Below, piece after piece: positions 43,850 through 53,669 of a DNA stretch of 64,000 nt (the first letter of the stretch is position 1; every line of letters begins with the position of its first letter). The translations under genes and the position numbers were made by a program. Source of the stretch: Ancistrus triradiatus (taxonomy: Eukaryota; Chordata; Actinopteri; Siluriformes; Loricariidae); the NCBI GenBank assembly GCA_025084515.1, contig JAJAGP010003256.1:1-64000 (forward strand), written 5' to 3'. The notes under the pieces were generated by a model that was not told the origin of the DNA, ran no database searches, and was given only the letters and a program-made list of their open reading frames with translations.

Positions 43850-44076
43850 AGATAATATTGCGTTGAACTTTTGTTATTGACCAAATACTTATTTTCCACC
43901 ATAATTTGCAATTAAATTCTTGAAAAATCCTACAATGTGATTTCCTGTATTTGTTTTCTCATTTTGTCTCTCATTGTTGAAGTGTACCTATGATGGAAAT
44001 CACAGACCTCTCTCATCTTTCTAAGTAGGAGAACTTACATAATCAGTGGCTGACTAAATACTTTTTTGCCCCACTG
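43850..44076. mobile_element. Solo Tc1 end
   Basis: ACCAAATACTTATTTTCCAC, AAATCCTACAATGTGATTTC and TACTTTTTTGCCCCACTG then TA make up one long terminal repeat of another Tc1 family. The transposase and other end are absent. Confidence 0.72.
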
Positions 44077-44080
44077 TATT

Positions 44081-44300
44081 TCAGAAACTGTTGATTTACT
44101 AGGATTTTCAGACACAGCCATCTCTACGGTTAACAGAGGATTGTCCAAAAAAAGAGAAAATATCTAGTGAGCAGCAGTTTTCTGGGTGAAAATGCCTTGT
44201 TGATGTCAGACTGGTTTGAGCTGATGAAAGCTGATAACCGGTCATGACAACTGAGGTATACAGAAGTCCATCTCTAAATGCACAACAGAAAATCACTTTC
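44081..44300 (+). mobile_element. Tc1-like transposase N-terminal fragment
   Basis: TTTCAGAAACTGTTGATTTA, CAGCCATCTCTACGGTTAAC, AAAAAGAGAAAATATCTAGT and GAAAATGCCTTGTTGATGTC match the N-terminal third of a different fish Tc1-like transposase gene. Only this part is present and it contains stops. Confidence 0.6.
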
Positions 44301-44344
44301 CACATCAAATTAAAGCATAGGTAGCAAAAAACAAATATTTTTTG

Positions 44345-45186
44345 GGTGGTCTACCACCCAAAACAGCAATCAGTACACTCAGTGCTGGTGTATTTAAACA
44401 ACCAGGGAACAGAAAAGTGTGTTGGCAAATTATCCAGCTGACAGCATTCCTGTTCAGAGTAATTAATTTGTGAAAAATGACTACATTAACACTAGTTAAC
44501 CATGGATAATAACAACTATGATCTTAAAGTATACACCTGTAAGATATACCAACAAACGTGTGTGTCTAACAACACGATCAATAACTCTACACAGGATGAC
44601 AGAGGGTCAAAAATTAAAAATGCTGTACAGTACCCAATTGAATACTGTTTATCTTGTTTACATTAGTCCATAAATGGCTGGGTAAACTTTTTTCTAGGTC
44701 CAATCTGAATCTAAACAATCTCCAAAGGCAAAATACGTTCCTTGAAAGACGTGTAGAACTGGACACACATGTTAAACCTCTATTTCTAAGTACCCAGGTC
44801 CGTATGTTTTAGTGATTAACAGTGAATCAGACTGGCTACATGGCTATTATAGCAGTGTATAGCTAGCTAGTACTGTTATTGTACTGTACTGTTAAATCAG
44901 TGAGAAAGAAGCCGATAGCTGCAAATCGCTGCGCCAATTACACGTAACTTATTTTCAATTGAGAAGTGCACACATAATTACTTTGTTTTTATAGATATTA
45001 CTCTATTACTCAGTGACTAGTAAGCTACTGACAGCACTGCCCAGCTACTCTAACTTTGACAGCTAGCTACACAGAAAGCCCCAACGGGTGGCTACGTCTG
45101 CAACAGGATATTTTACTCCGTTGCCTCTCCGAAAATTGTAACGCAACACACACGCAGTTAATGTTAGTCAAGTAAGCTGACGTTAC
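44345..45186. other. rab21 intron 1, exon 1-proximal part
   Basis: No repeat or gene recognised. Moderately AT-rich; may hold intronic regulatory sequence, but nothing specific can be named. Confidence 0.45.
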
Positions 45187-45327
45187 CTGAAGGGTGGTTA
45201 TGTGTTTGTCGTTAAATTTGTTTTCGCAATACCGAAGAACCAGTGATGTCTTGCCGACGCAGCCTTCACCTAACAAAACAACCTTGAAAGAGTATGTTCT
45301 GCTAACGTTACTGCCACCAGCCGCCAT
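45187..45327 (-). CDS. rab21: rab21 exon 1 (start codon, P-loop, switch I)
   Basis: Encodes 47 residues starting MAAGGSNVSRTYSFKVVLLG and ending with KFNDKHITTLQ. The P-loop GEGCVGKTS (G1) and the switch I/effector region with the invariant threonine (ITTLQ) are both present. The start codon has an ideal Kozak context (CACCATGG on the minus strand). The donor is CAG|GTAACG, phase 0. The short Gly/Ser N-terminus before YSFKVVLLG is less Gly-rich than in mammals. Rab21 is a geranylgeranylated GTPase of early endosomes that controls integrin traffic; its C-terminal Cys motif is outside the window. Confidence 0.97.
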
Positions 45328-45640
45328 GGTGAATGGAAAGAAGCCTTTCTTAAACTTAGAAAAGAAAGTAAACCGAATATTCGGTTCCTGCTGGATTACA
45401 TTGGATACCTACATCCGTTTAGGAGGAAGTGAACAAAATAATGGGGCAAAGTTCCTGCACGTAAACGAAAAAGACATAAACAAAAAACTATTTCCGGTTC
45501 TTTTGGTCTTCTGTGGCTAAGCCAGTCTAATGGCGTCGTCTGCTACGTCATGCTCCGGGAATCATATGACGAACGGCAGCTTTCGCTAAATTCCAGTGAC
45601 GTAATTTCTGTAATGTTCTATTTGAAACCGCGGTCAAGCT
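45328..45640 (-). promoter_or_regulatory. rab21: Probable rab21 5'UTR and promoter
   Basis: Directly upstream of the start codon the sequence becomes less AT-rich and contains motifs common in housekeeping promoters: an ETS-type GAACCGGAAAT near 45491-45500 (minus), an AATGGCG YY1-like site near 45529, and CRE-like TACGTCA near 45544 and TGACGTAA near 45597. No TATA box is evident. The location of the transcription start is inferred only. Confidence 0.5.
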
Positions 45641-45893
45641 CTCCGTGCTTTATAGATTCACAGTCAAGCCATCCGCACGTTAAATTCGAATGCTCCTATA
45701 TACGCGATATTACGGTATTGCGCTGCTCACTACAACTGACGCTGCTTAAGCAGAGAGAAACACATTATCATGCTTTGACGGAATTTTGACTTTTGCGTTT
45801 TTGAAGACTTTTGATGTAGAAACCCGCTTTTACTAAGTATATAAGTACGAAATATATGTTCAGACTTGAACTAGTTTACATACATTATTTAAT
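45641..45893. other. Upstream flank, nothing recognised
   Basis: The reading frame 45550-45789 (plus) has no recognisable domain. No repeat is identified before the piggyBac end. Confidence 0.4.
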
Positions 45894-46159
45894 TTAACCC
45901 TGTAACGCCTGACACTTCAAAGAATAGTCAGAGATTTCAAATTTTTAAAAACTGAGATGATTATTCAACCTTCAATAAAAAAAGTCAGATCAGTCTGTTA
46001 ATGATATTGTTTTTGTATCACATTTGATACATTGGGCATTTTTGGCAACTTATGGCTCACACCAATATTAATTTTAAATACAAAAACAAACTTTGCCCAT
46101 AACATTTACAGTCTAGATATTAAGTCTAGAACGTTTCAGGCTTTTTTTCACATAAAACA

Positions 46160-47713
46160 TTTCCTAGCAGTTCTATATTTCACTTTGTGGTAGGCACAAA
46201 AACAGTTTCTGTCCTTGTTCAGGCAAAGATGCACCTTACACTTCTCACAGTAGATATGCGTGAAGTGATTGCCGGTGCAGTGCTTGCATCTCTGCCGAGT
46301 TTCCCATGTTGTAACATGATCAGTGTCTCCCTTTTCACATCAGAAGGCACACTGCAGCTTGGCCTTTAACGGGGTGGTGTCGGTCTGCCACAGTTGATTT
46401 AGGCTTTTCCTGCACTTGTGAGAGAAGTGCCAACCAAAGCCTGGAACCTTTGCCAAGCCATGGGTTTCATCTGGGGTCGTAGTTTCTTATGCTCTCTTCT
46501 GCAGAGATTCCAAGCATTGATGAATGCTACTGTAAAAGTGTGCCACCAGATGTACTTGTACCATCTTCAGGATCTGAAGCTGAACTTGTAAAGTGCAGAC
46601 AGCATATCAAGAAGATCAACACCTCCTATGAACTTGTTATGTCTCAACAATGGGTGGTCTGTGAACCATTATGTGAGTTTTGGATTTGCAGCGTTTCACA
46701 TTTCTCACAGGTTTGATGCCAACAAAAGAGGAAATCAGGTTCAAGTCCAGAATCCAGTACCTTAACCGCTAGGCTACCACAGTCCCCATTGGCTGGCTTG
46801 ACTTCTATAACACCAACTTCAGACTTTTCTCTGTTTGGATTTTCTGCACCTTGACAAACATCAAAGTCATAAAAAGCTACCTTGTCCAGCACGTCCCCAC
46901 ATCTTGAAACCCCATTTGTGAGGTTTTGCAGTTATGTAGAAACGTAGATGAGACTTTCCCTTGAATGGTACCATAATTTCATCAACTGTATGGCATTCTC
47001 CATGAGGTATGCAGATAAACTGTTCTCACAGTTTTTGTAACCATGGCCTGAGCTTCCAGAATTTATCTTTCATTGCATTATCAGACACACTAAGGTTGTC
47101 CTGAATAAGTGTCAGCAATTTCAGAAGCCTATTTCAAGACATCACATCAGAAAGTGCATGGAGCTTTGTCTCCATTCCCCAGTGGGCCCTCACACAAGAC
47201 ATCTGCACTAACCCCATATGCATGTACATGCCTAGAACCTGCTCTATCTCTTTGACAGTTGTGTTTACTGACTTGCCCTCTTTTTGTAAACTGTACAGGT
47301 TTGTTTGTTGTTTTTTGTTTCCTCATTGACAAAATGTTTTTAATACATGTATGGTGTCACACCTGTTCTCTGTGCCTTCCTCAACGCATGCAGTGAAATC
47401 AACAGATGGAATTTTTCTCCATCTGTATTTTTTCCTTTCTGCATTGTCCTTCACTGACTAATTTATGATTGTGTCCTGTGTTGTTGTTGGAAACTCAACT
47501 ACGCTTGTCTGGGCTACACTTTCATCCTGACAGTTTCCTCATCACTGCTATCTGAACTTCATCATGCATGACATGAGGAGTCCACTCCTCCTATTCCTCA
47601 TCATCTTCCCCTAACTGCTCCATGTCACTTAAATTGCCACCCATTATGTTGATGACATTTTCATTGTACTGTCTTTTTCTCTCTTCTTCCTCTAATCTTT
47701 TTGAATGGAACAT
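46160..47713 (-). pseudogene. piggyBac transposase pseudogene
   Basis: The order of domains is normal: acidic N-terminus, dimerisation/DNA-binding domain, first catalytic Asp (VDEIMVPFKG, near 46.97-47.0 kb), insertion domain, the GGVDLLDMLSALYKFRSRS-like block near 46.6 kb, and the C-terminal cysteine-rich domain near 46.16-46.30 kb. That last domain binds the transposon ends in this family and its Cys/His spacing is well kept. A SINE head fragment (46735-46790) interrupts the middle. The copy cannot encode a working enzyme. Confidence 0.8.
46735..46790 (-). mobile_element. SINE tRNA-like head fragment
   Basis: Minus strand GGTAGCCTAGCGGTTAAGGT (A box) and TGGATTCTGGACTTGAACCT (B-box-like), matching the head of the SINEs at 37.7 and 57.2 kb. 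It lies inside the piggyBac pseudogene. Confidence 0.62.
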
Positions 47714-47740
47714 CTAAAAATACACACATAAATTGGTCAA

Positions 47741-47954
47741 TATAGCATAGTGATTATGATTTCAGAGTAATTGTTATTGTGAAAATACCCAAATGCGTTT
47801 TGACATTTCAGTCATTAAAATTGTTTGCGGTTGTATTATGGTAGACATGGTGTAGATTACATTACGAAAATGTGACATGACCTTTCAGGTATAAAGCTTC
47901 TTAAATACCTGTAGTAAAGAATTTGATAAACATTGGCATACTCAAATATTGGCA
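47741..47954. other. AT-rich spacer
   Basis: Between piggyBac and repeat X. Nothing recognised. Confidence 0.4.
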
Positions 47955-48475
47955 TACTGATCCCTGATATGGTCCCTGATACACGTCACAGGGGCGTGCA
48001 CGGCCGCAACACACTCGCAGTTTCTACAGGAACTGCACTTTCTAGTTATTATCATTAGTGTGTCGCGCAAGCTCATTGTTCTTCCAAATATTTATATTTA
48101 TATTATTTCACCCAATATCAGACATCCCTGGCAGGGCACACAGGTCCCTGGCTGGGCATTGACTGTAATTCAGTTAGTTTTCAATCTAAAGCCATGAAAA
48201 TTGGCCCCTGATGCACTTCATCAGGGCACTCACCACACACTCTAAATTTGACTGAGATTTGGATGAATTAACTTTTTCCCTGAACAACCTTGTCTAAAAT
48301 CTTTATACATTCACCTAGAAACTCAATTTAACTTTTAAAGGGCAGAGATCATTCCCCTTCATGATTCCTCAAAATATATAATTGTTTAATAAATTATTTT
48401 TTGAAATATGCCGATTTGTTCGGGACTATGTACTGAAATTCCTCCCACAAATTGCCATGTAAATCTCCCACAAAA
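47955..48475 (-). repeat. Unclassified repeat X, inverted copy
   Basis: The reverse complement has CAGTACATAGTCCCGAACAA, AAATTGAGTTTCTAGGTGAA, AGGGACC...CCCTGCCAGGGA, GATTGAAAACTAACTGAATT and AGTGCAGTTCCTGTAGAAAC in the same order as 25.37-26.0 kb. It contains only one of the 130 bp units. Confidence 0.65.
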
Positions 48476-49755
48476 GCATTTAATTTAAGTGAAATGTTAA
48501 ATATTTTCTACATTATGACTATTTGTTTTAGAGTTGTAACCACTTTACACATAGATATAATATTATATGCATACTTAATTCTAACACACTTGTTATGATT
48601 TGAAATCGTATCCATTACTTTCTCACACATGCGCAGGTATGCACATACTGGGAGCTGTTAGGATGGGGGATGGGGCACTGTATATGATATCTGCTAAAAC
48701 AAAAAGAATGTAGTTGCTATAATTTATTTAAATACACTTAATATATAATGTATTTTAACCATTTAATTGTGTATTTTGCAAACATTTTCCAAGCTTTGCA
48801 CCATATCTGAAGAGCAGAGTGATGTGATATCAGCTCAGCATGTTGTCCAATCAGATCAGAGTAAGTTCTGTTTAAACTGAGCCGTTAAGTTGTATTCCAG
48901 CCTTTTCTGCGCTACATAGCTTTGAGACGAACTTCTACAGAATTTACCTGTTTTGCGTTTTCAACGAACCCCACGGAACCCTTCTTATAAAGCCTACAGT
49001 CAGCTTCATCCTGTGAATCTGATAATTTCTCTACTAATTCAGTAAGTCTAAACTGTGTTAATGCTTATTGAGCTGTTTAACTCTTTTTGTTTCTGCTGGA
49101 CAGTAATGTTATCTCTGTACCGGTGCCTGGTTAAGTATTTCTGTTTGAGCTGGAAATCAGAGTCCTCTCTGTAACGGCGCCTAATAAACTCTTTTTGTTT
49201 CCACTGGAAAGCAAGGTCATCTCTGTAACAGACTTTCATGTTTGCTTTCTTTTTTACTGACTGAATTTTGTATCTTTTTCTGTCAGCATCTTTCCTTTTC
49301 TTTCCTTCGCTGTGTTTTAGCTGAAATCCCTCGCATGTTTTCTAACTCTTGAAGCAGAGGACCGAATAATATAGAAATAGCAGAATTAATTAGAAATAAT
49401 TCGTGACTGTGTCTTATTACCGAGACAAAAGGCACTAAAAGCTTCAAAGCACAGCACAAGACTGCCAACGAAGATTTTTACTTGACCATAAAATTCGTGA
49501 CGTACGTGAAATTAAAGAGGTTTATAATTTTTTTCTCATAAGTTGCAAGTCTTCAAGTCTTCAATTTTAAGAAAAAAAAAAGCTCGATGATAAAGCTCAG
49601 ATAATGCTAAACCACAGCTAGCTTTCACAGGCTACCGAGGTACATATCGGCTGCATTTTAATTAGGCAAAGATATTGTGATGATATGGCTTATAGATCTA
49701 AACACAGGGAGCAACTGTTAGAGCATTATTTTAAATTGAGATACACTCCAAAGCT
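48476..49755. other. Region before the Helentron ORF; termini not found
   Basis: AT-rich, with one short minisatellite (49079-49231). It probably contains the Helentron 5' end, but I cannot point to a TC-type terminus. No host gene is seen. Confidence 0.4.
49079..49231 (-). repeat. 54 bp minisatellite, 2.8 units
   Basis: Units start at 49079, 49133 and 49187. The minus strand stays open and encodes an 18-residue period: YRDDLAFQWKQKEFIRRR, YREDSDFQLKQKYLTRHR, YRDNITVQQKQKELN. Unit divergence is about 20-25% by eye. Confidence 0.85.
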
Positions 49756-51706
49756 TTGCATACCATAAGCTGCGCTAATCGTATAAAAGGCAAATATAAG
49801 ACCATTGTAGATTTTACAAAGGAAATACAAAGTAGTGTTGATCTAAAAGCTCAATTAATAGAAAAAGCCCAGTCACAGTTTAAGTCAAATTTTCAGCACG
49901 GACCTACCTTCATCTTTACTGTCTGCCATCGGTGTCTATTCCCTAACCAGGTAAAGACATACAGGTCCCAGTCCTACACCAAAGACCCTGAACTTGCTTC
50001 CTTTTGCAGAACTGGGAGTTTTGCTCATGTGTGTAATGGGGACTGCATAGAAGGGTGTATACTTCCAGAACATAGAGAGGAATGGATTTGTCACTCTTGT
50101 CATGATAACCTGAAGTTTGGACAAATGCCATCTACTGCAGACCACTTGAAACTTAGCCCAATTCCTGATGAACTTCAGAGTTTAAACGTGCTTGAGAGAC
50201 ACGTCATTGCAAAATTAATACCCTTTGCAAAGATAATTTCTCTCCCAAAAGGACAACAGAGAGCAATACCTGGGGCTGTAGTCTGCGTTACATCTGAAGT
50301 TGAAACAGCTGTTAAGAGTTTGCCCCGCCCCCCGTCAGCTGTTGAAGGTAAAACTGAAGAGACGTCTCTGTTATAAAGGACATTATCAGTTTCAGAAATT
50401 AGATATGAAAAAAGTGCGAGCTGCACTACTGAAACTTAAAGATATTCAATCCAAATACAGTGATATCTCTTTAGCAGAGGATGTTGACTGTGACATTTTT
50501 GAAAACCTTGACATCATTTCTAGCAGTTACACAGAGTGTGAAAAAAATTAAGCTGACGCAGAAAACCAGCCCGATGAACAGCCCGACAATGTACAGCAAG
50601 GCTACGCTGTTGCTTTTGACTCATGCTTACAGCCAGAAGATGTTGGCCAAGAAATTCTGGATTTTGGAGACAATGTCTACTCCATTGCTTCTGCTGTAAC
50701 AGTCATTAGAATGTTTGAGAAACGAGTAGAGGCTCTAATGAGAGACTTAATTTTCTCTCCTGCTCAGCCATTAGGCAAATTAGTTGACATGTTTTATAGG
50801 GTAGAATTCCAGGCCAGAGGATCAGCACATATCCACTGCCTTTTCTGGATAAAGGATGCACCAGAACTCTCATGAAGAGGTGACGGAATTCATTGCTAAA
50901 TACATAACATGTCAGCTGCCTGATGAACAGACAGATCCAGAACTGCATGAGATTGTGAACCAGGTGCAGACCCACAGCAGAAACCACACAAAATCATGCA
51001 AGATCATGCATCGTTTTGGATTTCCCAAACCTCCAGTGAAGTACACTTTTATAACAAGACCAAGAGGACAGAATCCTGATGAACCAGATTCCACAGTGCA
51101 GGCAAAAGAACAACTCAAGAAAGTATGTGATTTCTTAAATGATCCAACATTTCCATTTGAAAGCATAGATGATGTCCTTTCACAGTGTGATATGAGTTAT
51201 GCTGAATTTAACTCTCACCTTGCATCTGCCGCTGACTCTAATGTGGTCTCAACAATCCAAACTTGTTGAGGGTCTGGAATGCCAATATGGACATTCAGTA
51301 TGTCTTAAATGGATACAGTTGCGTAATGTACATGCTGTCTTATATAACCAAGGCAGAGCATGAGATGAGTGAACATCTCAAACAAATTGTAAAGAATTTG
51401 AGCCATGAAAACACATCCGAGCTGGAAGAAATGAAATGTATAATGCAAGCATATTCTAAGCACCATGAAGTCAGTGTGCAAGAAGCTGTTACTCGTGTCT
51501 GTAGCTTAAAGTTAAAGTCCTGTTCTAGAGACATTGTGTTCATTCCTACTGATGATAACTTTATGAAAATGAGCCTTCCTATGAAAACTTTGAATACAAG
51601 AGAGCCAGACTCTGACGATGTGTGGATGACTGGTACAAAGCCAGGCCACAGACTCCAGAGTTTGAATGAATGTGCATGGCTGACTTTGCATCCAACTACA
51701 GAATAG
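49756..51706 (+). pseudogene. Helentron Rep (HUH nuclease) part
   Basis: The N-terminal segment 49756-50376 (206 codons) has a Cys-rich knuckle (CHRCLFPNQV, CNGDCIEGCILPEHREEWIC, CHSC). The Rep core follows: VEFQARGSAHIHCLFWIKDA carries the HUH motif (HIH, near 50826-50836), then SKSC-like HTKSCKIMHRFGFPKPPV, and VLNGYSCVMYMLSYITKAE holds both tyrosines of the Y2 active site (near 51.32-51.35 kb). C-terminal YSKHHEVSVQEAVTRVCSLK is typical of the family. Frameshifts occur near 50.34, 50.55, 50.87 and 51.27 kb, and part of Rep between 50.70 and 50.72 kb is deleted. Confidence 0.85.
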
Positions 51707-52431
51707 TTTATGGCGGACAGGTTAAAGGCAAAAACGTCATACCACTTTAAAATAACATAGGGTTTATTCAGAAACGAACAAAAGGCAAACCTGCTGTCAT
51801 TAGATATATGCGGTTTTCAGAAAAAAAAAAGACCCTGAAAAGTTTTATGGTTCCCTGCTCAAAATGTACCTCCCCTATAGAACACATGAGCAACTGAAAA
51901 AAGGAAATTCATACCAAATCTTTTATGCCACAGCATTTGTGAAGCTTTCTGAAACCAGTGAAACAGCTACTGCCCTTGTAGAATGGCCACTGCTGAGTCC
52001 GAATGTTGTGCAGCAAATGTACCGCAATCTAAATCGAACACAAGCCGCTATTCTTTTACACAGTAAGGCGCTGGTGTTTGAGCCTTGTAAATGGAGAACA
52101 GCCTGAACAATTCTTCTACATTGTTACTCGTGGAGCTGGCACTAGGAAATCTCATCTGATCAAATGTATTTACAATGAGGCAACAAAAATCCTCAGAAGA
52201 CTGCAAAGTCTTAAAGAACAAACTGACATATCTCAGGTTACTGTCCTATTAACAGCATTTATGGGAATGGCAGCATTTAAGATTAGTGGGAACACTTTAC
52301 ATTCTGTATTTAAGCTGTAGGAGCCTCAAGCCCCCTTACCAAGGGCTTGGAAACTGCTTAGATGAAGTGAGATGTTCAAATCATTGTGATTGATGAGATT
52401 TCCATGGTGTCCAAAGAGCTATTTTCATATG

Positions 52432-53335
52432 TGTTAGGAGTGATGCCAGGTGTGGACGCTAGATGGTAGCAGCGTTCCACATTCTGGTACGACTCCTGAC
52501 AGCCGCTTTGGTTGAGCTGTCAGTCAGTAGACAGCTCAATCAGAGCAAATGAGCCGCAGCTGCTGTCTTTGGCTATTTAAGAGCCTCGCCACTGGCAGTA
52601 GCTGTTGGTTCATCTGACACCAGCACGCCATGTAAACCCCGATCCCTGCCAAGGCGTTGTAATAGGGAATCGCTGGCATTCGCGTGCTTTGAGACATCAC
52701 ACCTCTCATCCCCGTGCTCTGTATTAGAACGCCGCACTTCCGCCTTTTGTTGGCTTTCGTTTCTTTTATTTTATAGGGATTTGGAGAGGACAAACTAAGC
52801 TTACAAAGGAGCGTAGTTTCCGTAGCGTCCAGAGAACTGAGGTAATCGCTAGGGCAATTAGATAGTGTAGGCTGAGCGTTTTTGTTTTCCGTTTCTTCTT
52901 ATTTTTGCCATCTTGCTCCCCACTGTCTGCTTCCTTCTTCCTCGCGCTCTCACTGCGCTACAAGTCGTTCAGAGCGTGCAGGAGCACTTGGTCACGCCCA
53001 CGGCAGCTCCGTGTGTACGTGTGTGTGCGTTCCTGAAGATCTGACGCAGGCATTTGAGGAATTCCCCTCTTCCTCTCTCTCCCTGTCTCTCAGTCGAGGA
53101 ACGGCTGAGCTCTGTGTGTGTGTGTTGCTGCCTGATCGCAGATTCACCACTTTTGGCACACACACACAGAGACTCATCTTGTCTTTGTTATTTATTTGTG
53201 TTTATTTAATTTCCTTTATTTATTTTATTTTATTTCAGTTCATTAATACCATCTGGAGCTAACTGCATTTGGGTCCCAACCCTTCTTATTTGATTTTGAC
53301 CGTTCGCCATCGTTTTTATAAGGCGAACCGTAACA
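52432..53335 (+). repeat. 5' LTR (904 bp)
   Basis: U3 has GACAGCCGCTTTGGTTGAGC and a TATA-like GGCTATTTAAGAGCC (near 52571-52585). It has GT-rich tracts, then TTAATACCATCTGGAGCTAA and GGGTCCCAACCCTTCTTATT, and ends GGCGAACCGTAACA. Immediately after the LTR I see no TGG-type primer-binding site. Confidence 0.88.
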
Positions 53336-53337
53336 GT

Positions 53338-53421
53338 ATGAACCGACCAGCCAGGGGACCCAGCGTTAGCTCCTGGACCTTCAATATGGAGGTCCCCAGA
53401 CGCCATAAACGGCGGGTTTAA
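53338..53421 (+). CDS. Short ORF immediately after the 5' LTR
   Basis: ATG two bases after the LTR end, 27 codons starting MNRPARGPSV and ending RRHKRRV, then stop. The sister element has a related sequence after its LTR (GGGGACCCCCAGAGTTAGTA) but no matching ATG. It may be a decayed start of the long ORF. Confidence 0.3.
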   Translation: MNRPARGPSVSSWTFNMEVPRRHKRRV

Positions 53422-53669
53422 CTACCCGGGTCACGGCTGGCATTGGGGGGGCTCCTCAGCGTCTGTGGCCAAGATTCTGAGGATTTTTCTTATCCTGATC
53501 CTGAGGATTTTTTTTATCCTGACCAGGAGGAATTTTTCTATCTTGATCCTCCCAAATTGCCCAGCCCCCAGCCACTTATTCCTGCTGGCAGAGCGAGCAC
53601 ACAGCGCCCCCCAGCTTTGAACCTGGGCTCGTTGCGCACTCAAGCTCCGCACCTGGGCAGTCAGACCCT

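Larger units (their letters stand above)
1..45520 (-). other. rab21: rab21 gene locus (exons 1-4 and introns; 3' part off window)
   Basis: The transcription unit runs right to left. Exon 1 starts at 45327 and exon 4 ends at 4708; later exons must lie left of position 1, because I found no NKID/TSAK-type exon in 1-4700. All four exons join in phase and every intron starts GT and ends AG. Introns are 43275-45186, 17448-43214, 4772-17339, and 1-4707 (partial intron 4). Introns 2 to 4 are packed with transposons in both orientations. Exon content matches vertebrate RAB21 closely. The 5' boundary is inferred from the start codon plus a short GC-richer leader; the exact transcription start is not visible. 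Confidence 0.93.
45898..47740 (-). mobile_element. piggyBac transposon remnant
   Basis: The left end is TTAA (45894-45897) followed by CCCTGTAACGCCTGACACTT, fitting piggyBac ends and target. On the minus strand, from about 47713 down, come an acidic N-terminus (MFHSKRLEEEERKRQYNENV, DMEQLGEDDEE), FHALSDV, the catalytic-region block HTVDEIMVPFKGKSHLRF, KPHKWGFKMW and YDFDVCQGAENP. The C-terminal Cys-rich domain is YCEKCKVHLCLNKDRNCF with CAYH. Stops and frameshifts occur throughout. The right end was not found. Confidence 0.85.

Noticed and set aside
45067..45186. Extension of the rab21 exon 1 frame past codon 47 (VTSAYLTN...)
   Set aside because: This is read-through into intron 1. The GTAACG donor at 45186 and the in-frame exon 2 (ASFLTKK...) explain the true join.
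45550..45789. Divergent host gene upstream of rab21
   Set aside because: A 79-codon frame without a recognisable domain or splice-supported continuation; it probably only spans the promoter flank.
49756..50376. Host zinc-finger gene
   Set aside because: The Cys-rich frame is continuous in domain order with Helitron Rep and helicase segments, so it is the Helentron N-terminus.
52882..53262. 126-codon frame rich in Ser and Cys
   Set aside because: Entirely within the 5' LTR. The same frame in the 3' LTR is shorter, and no domain is visible.
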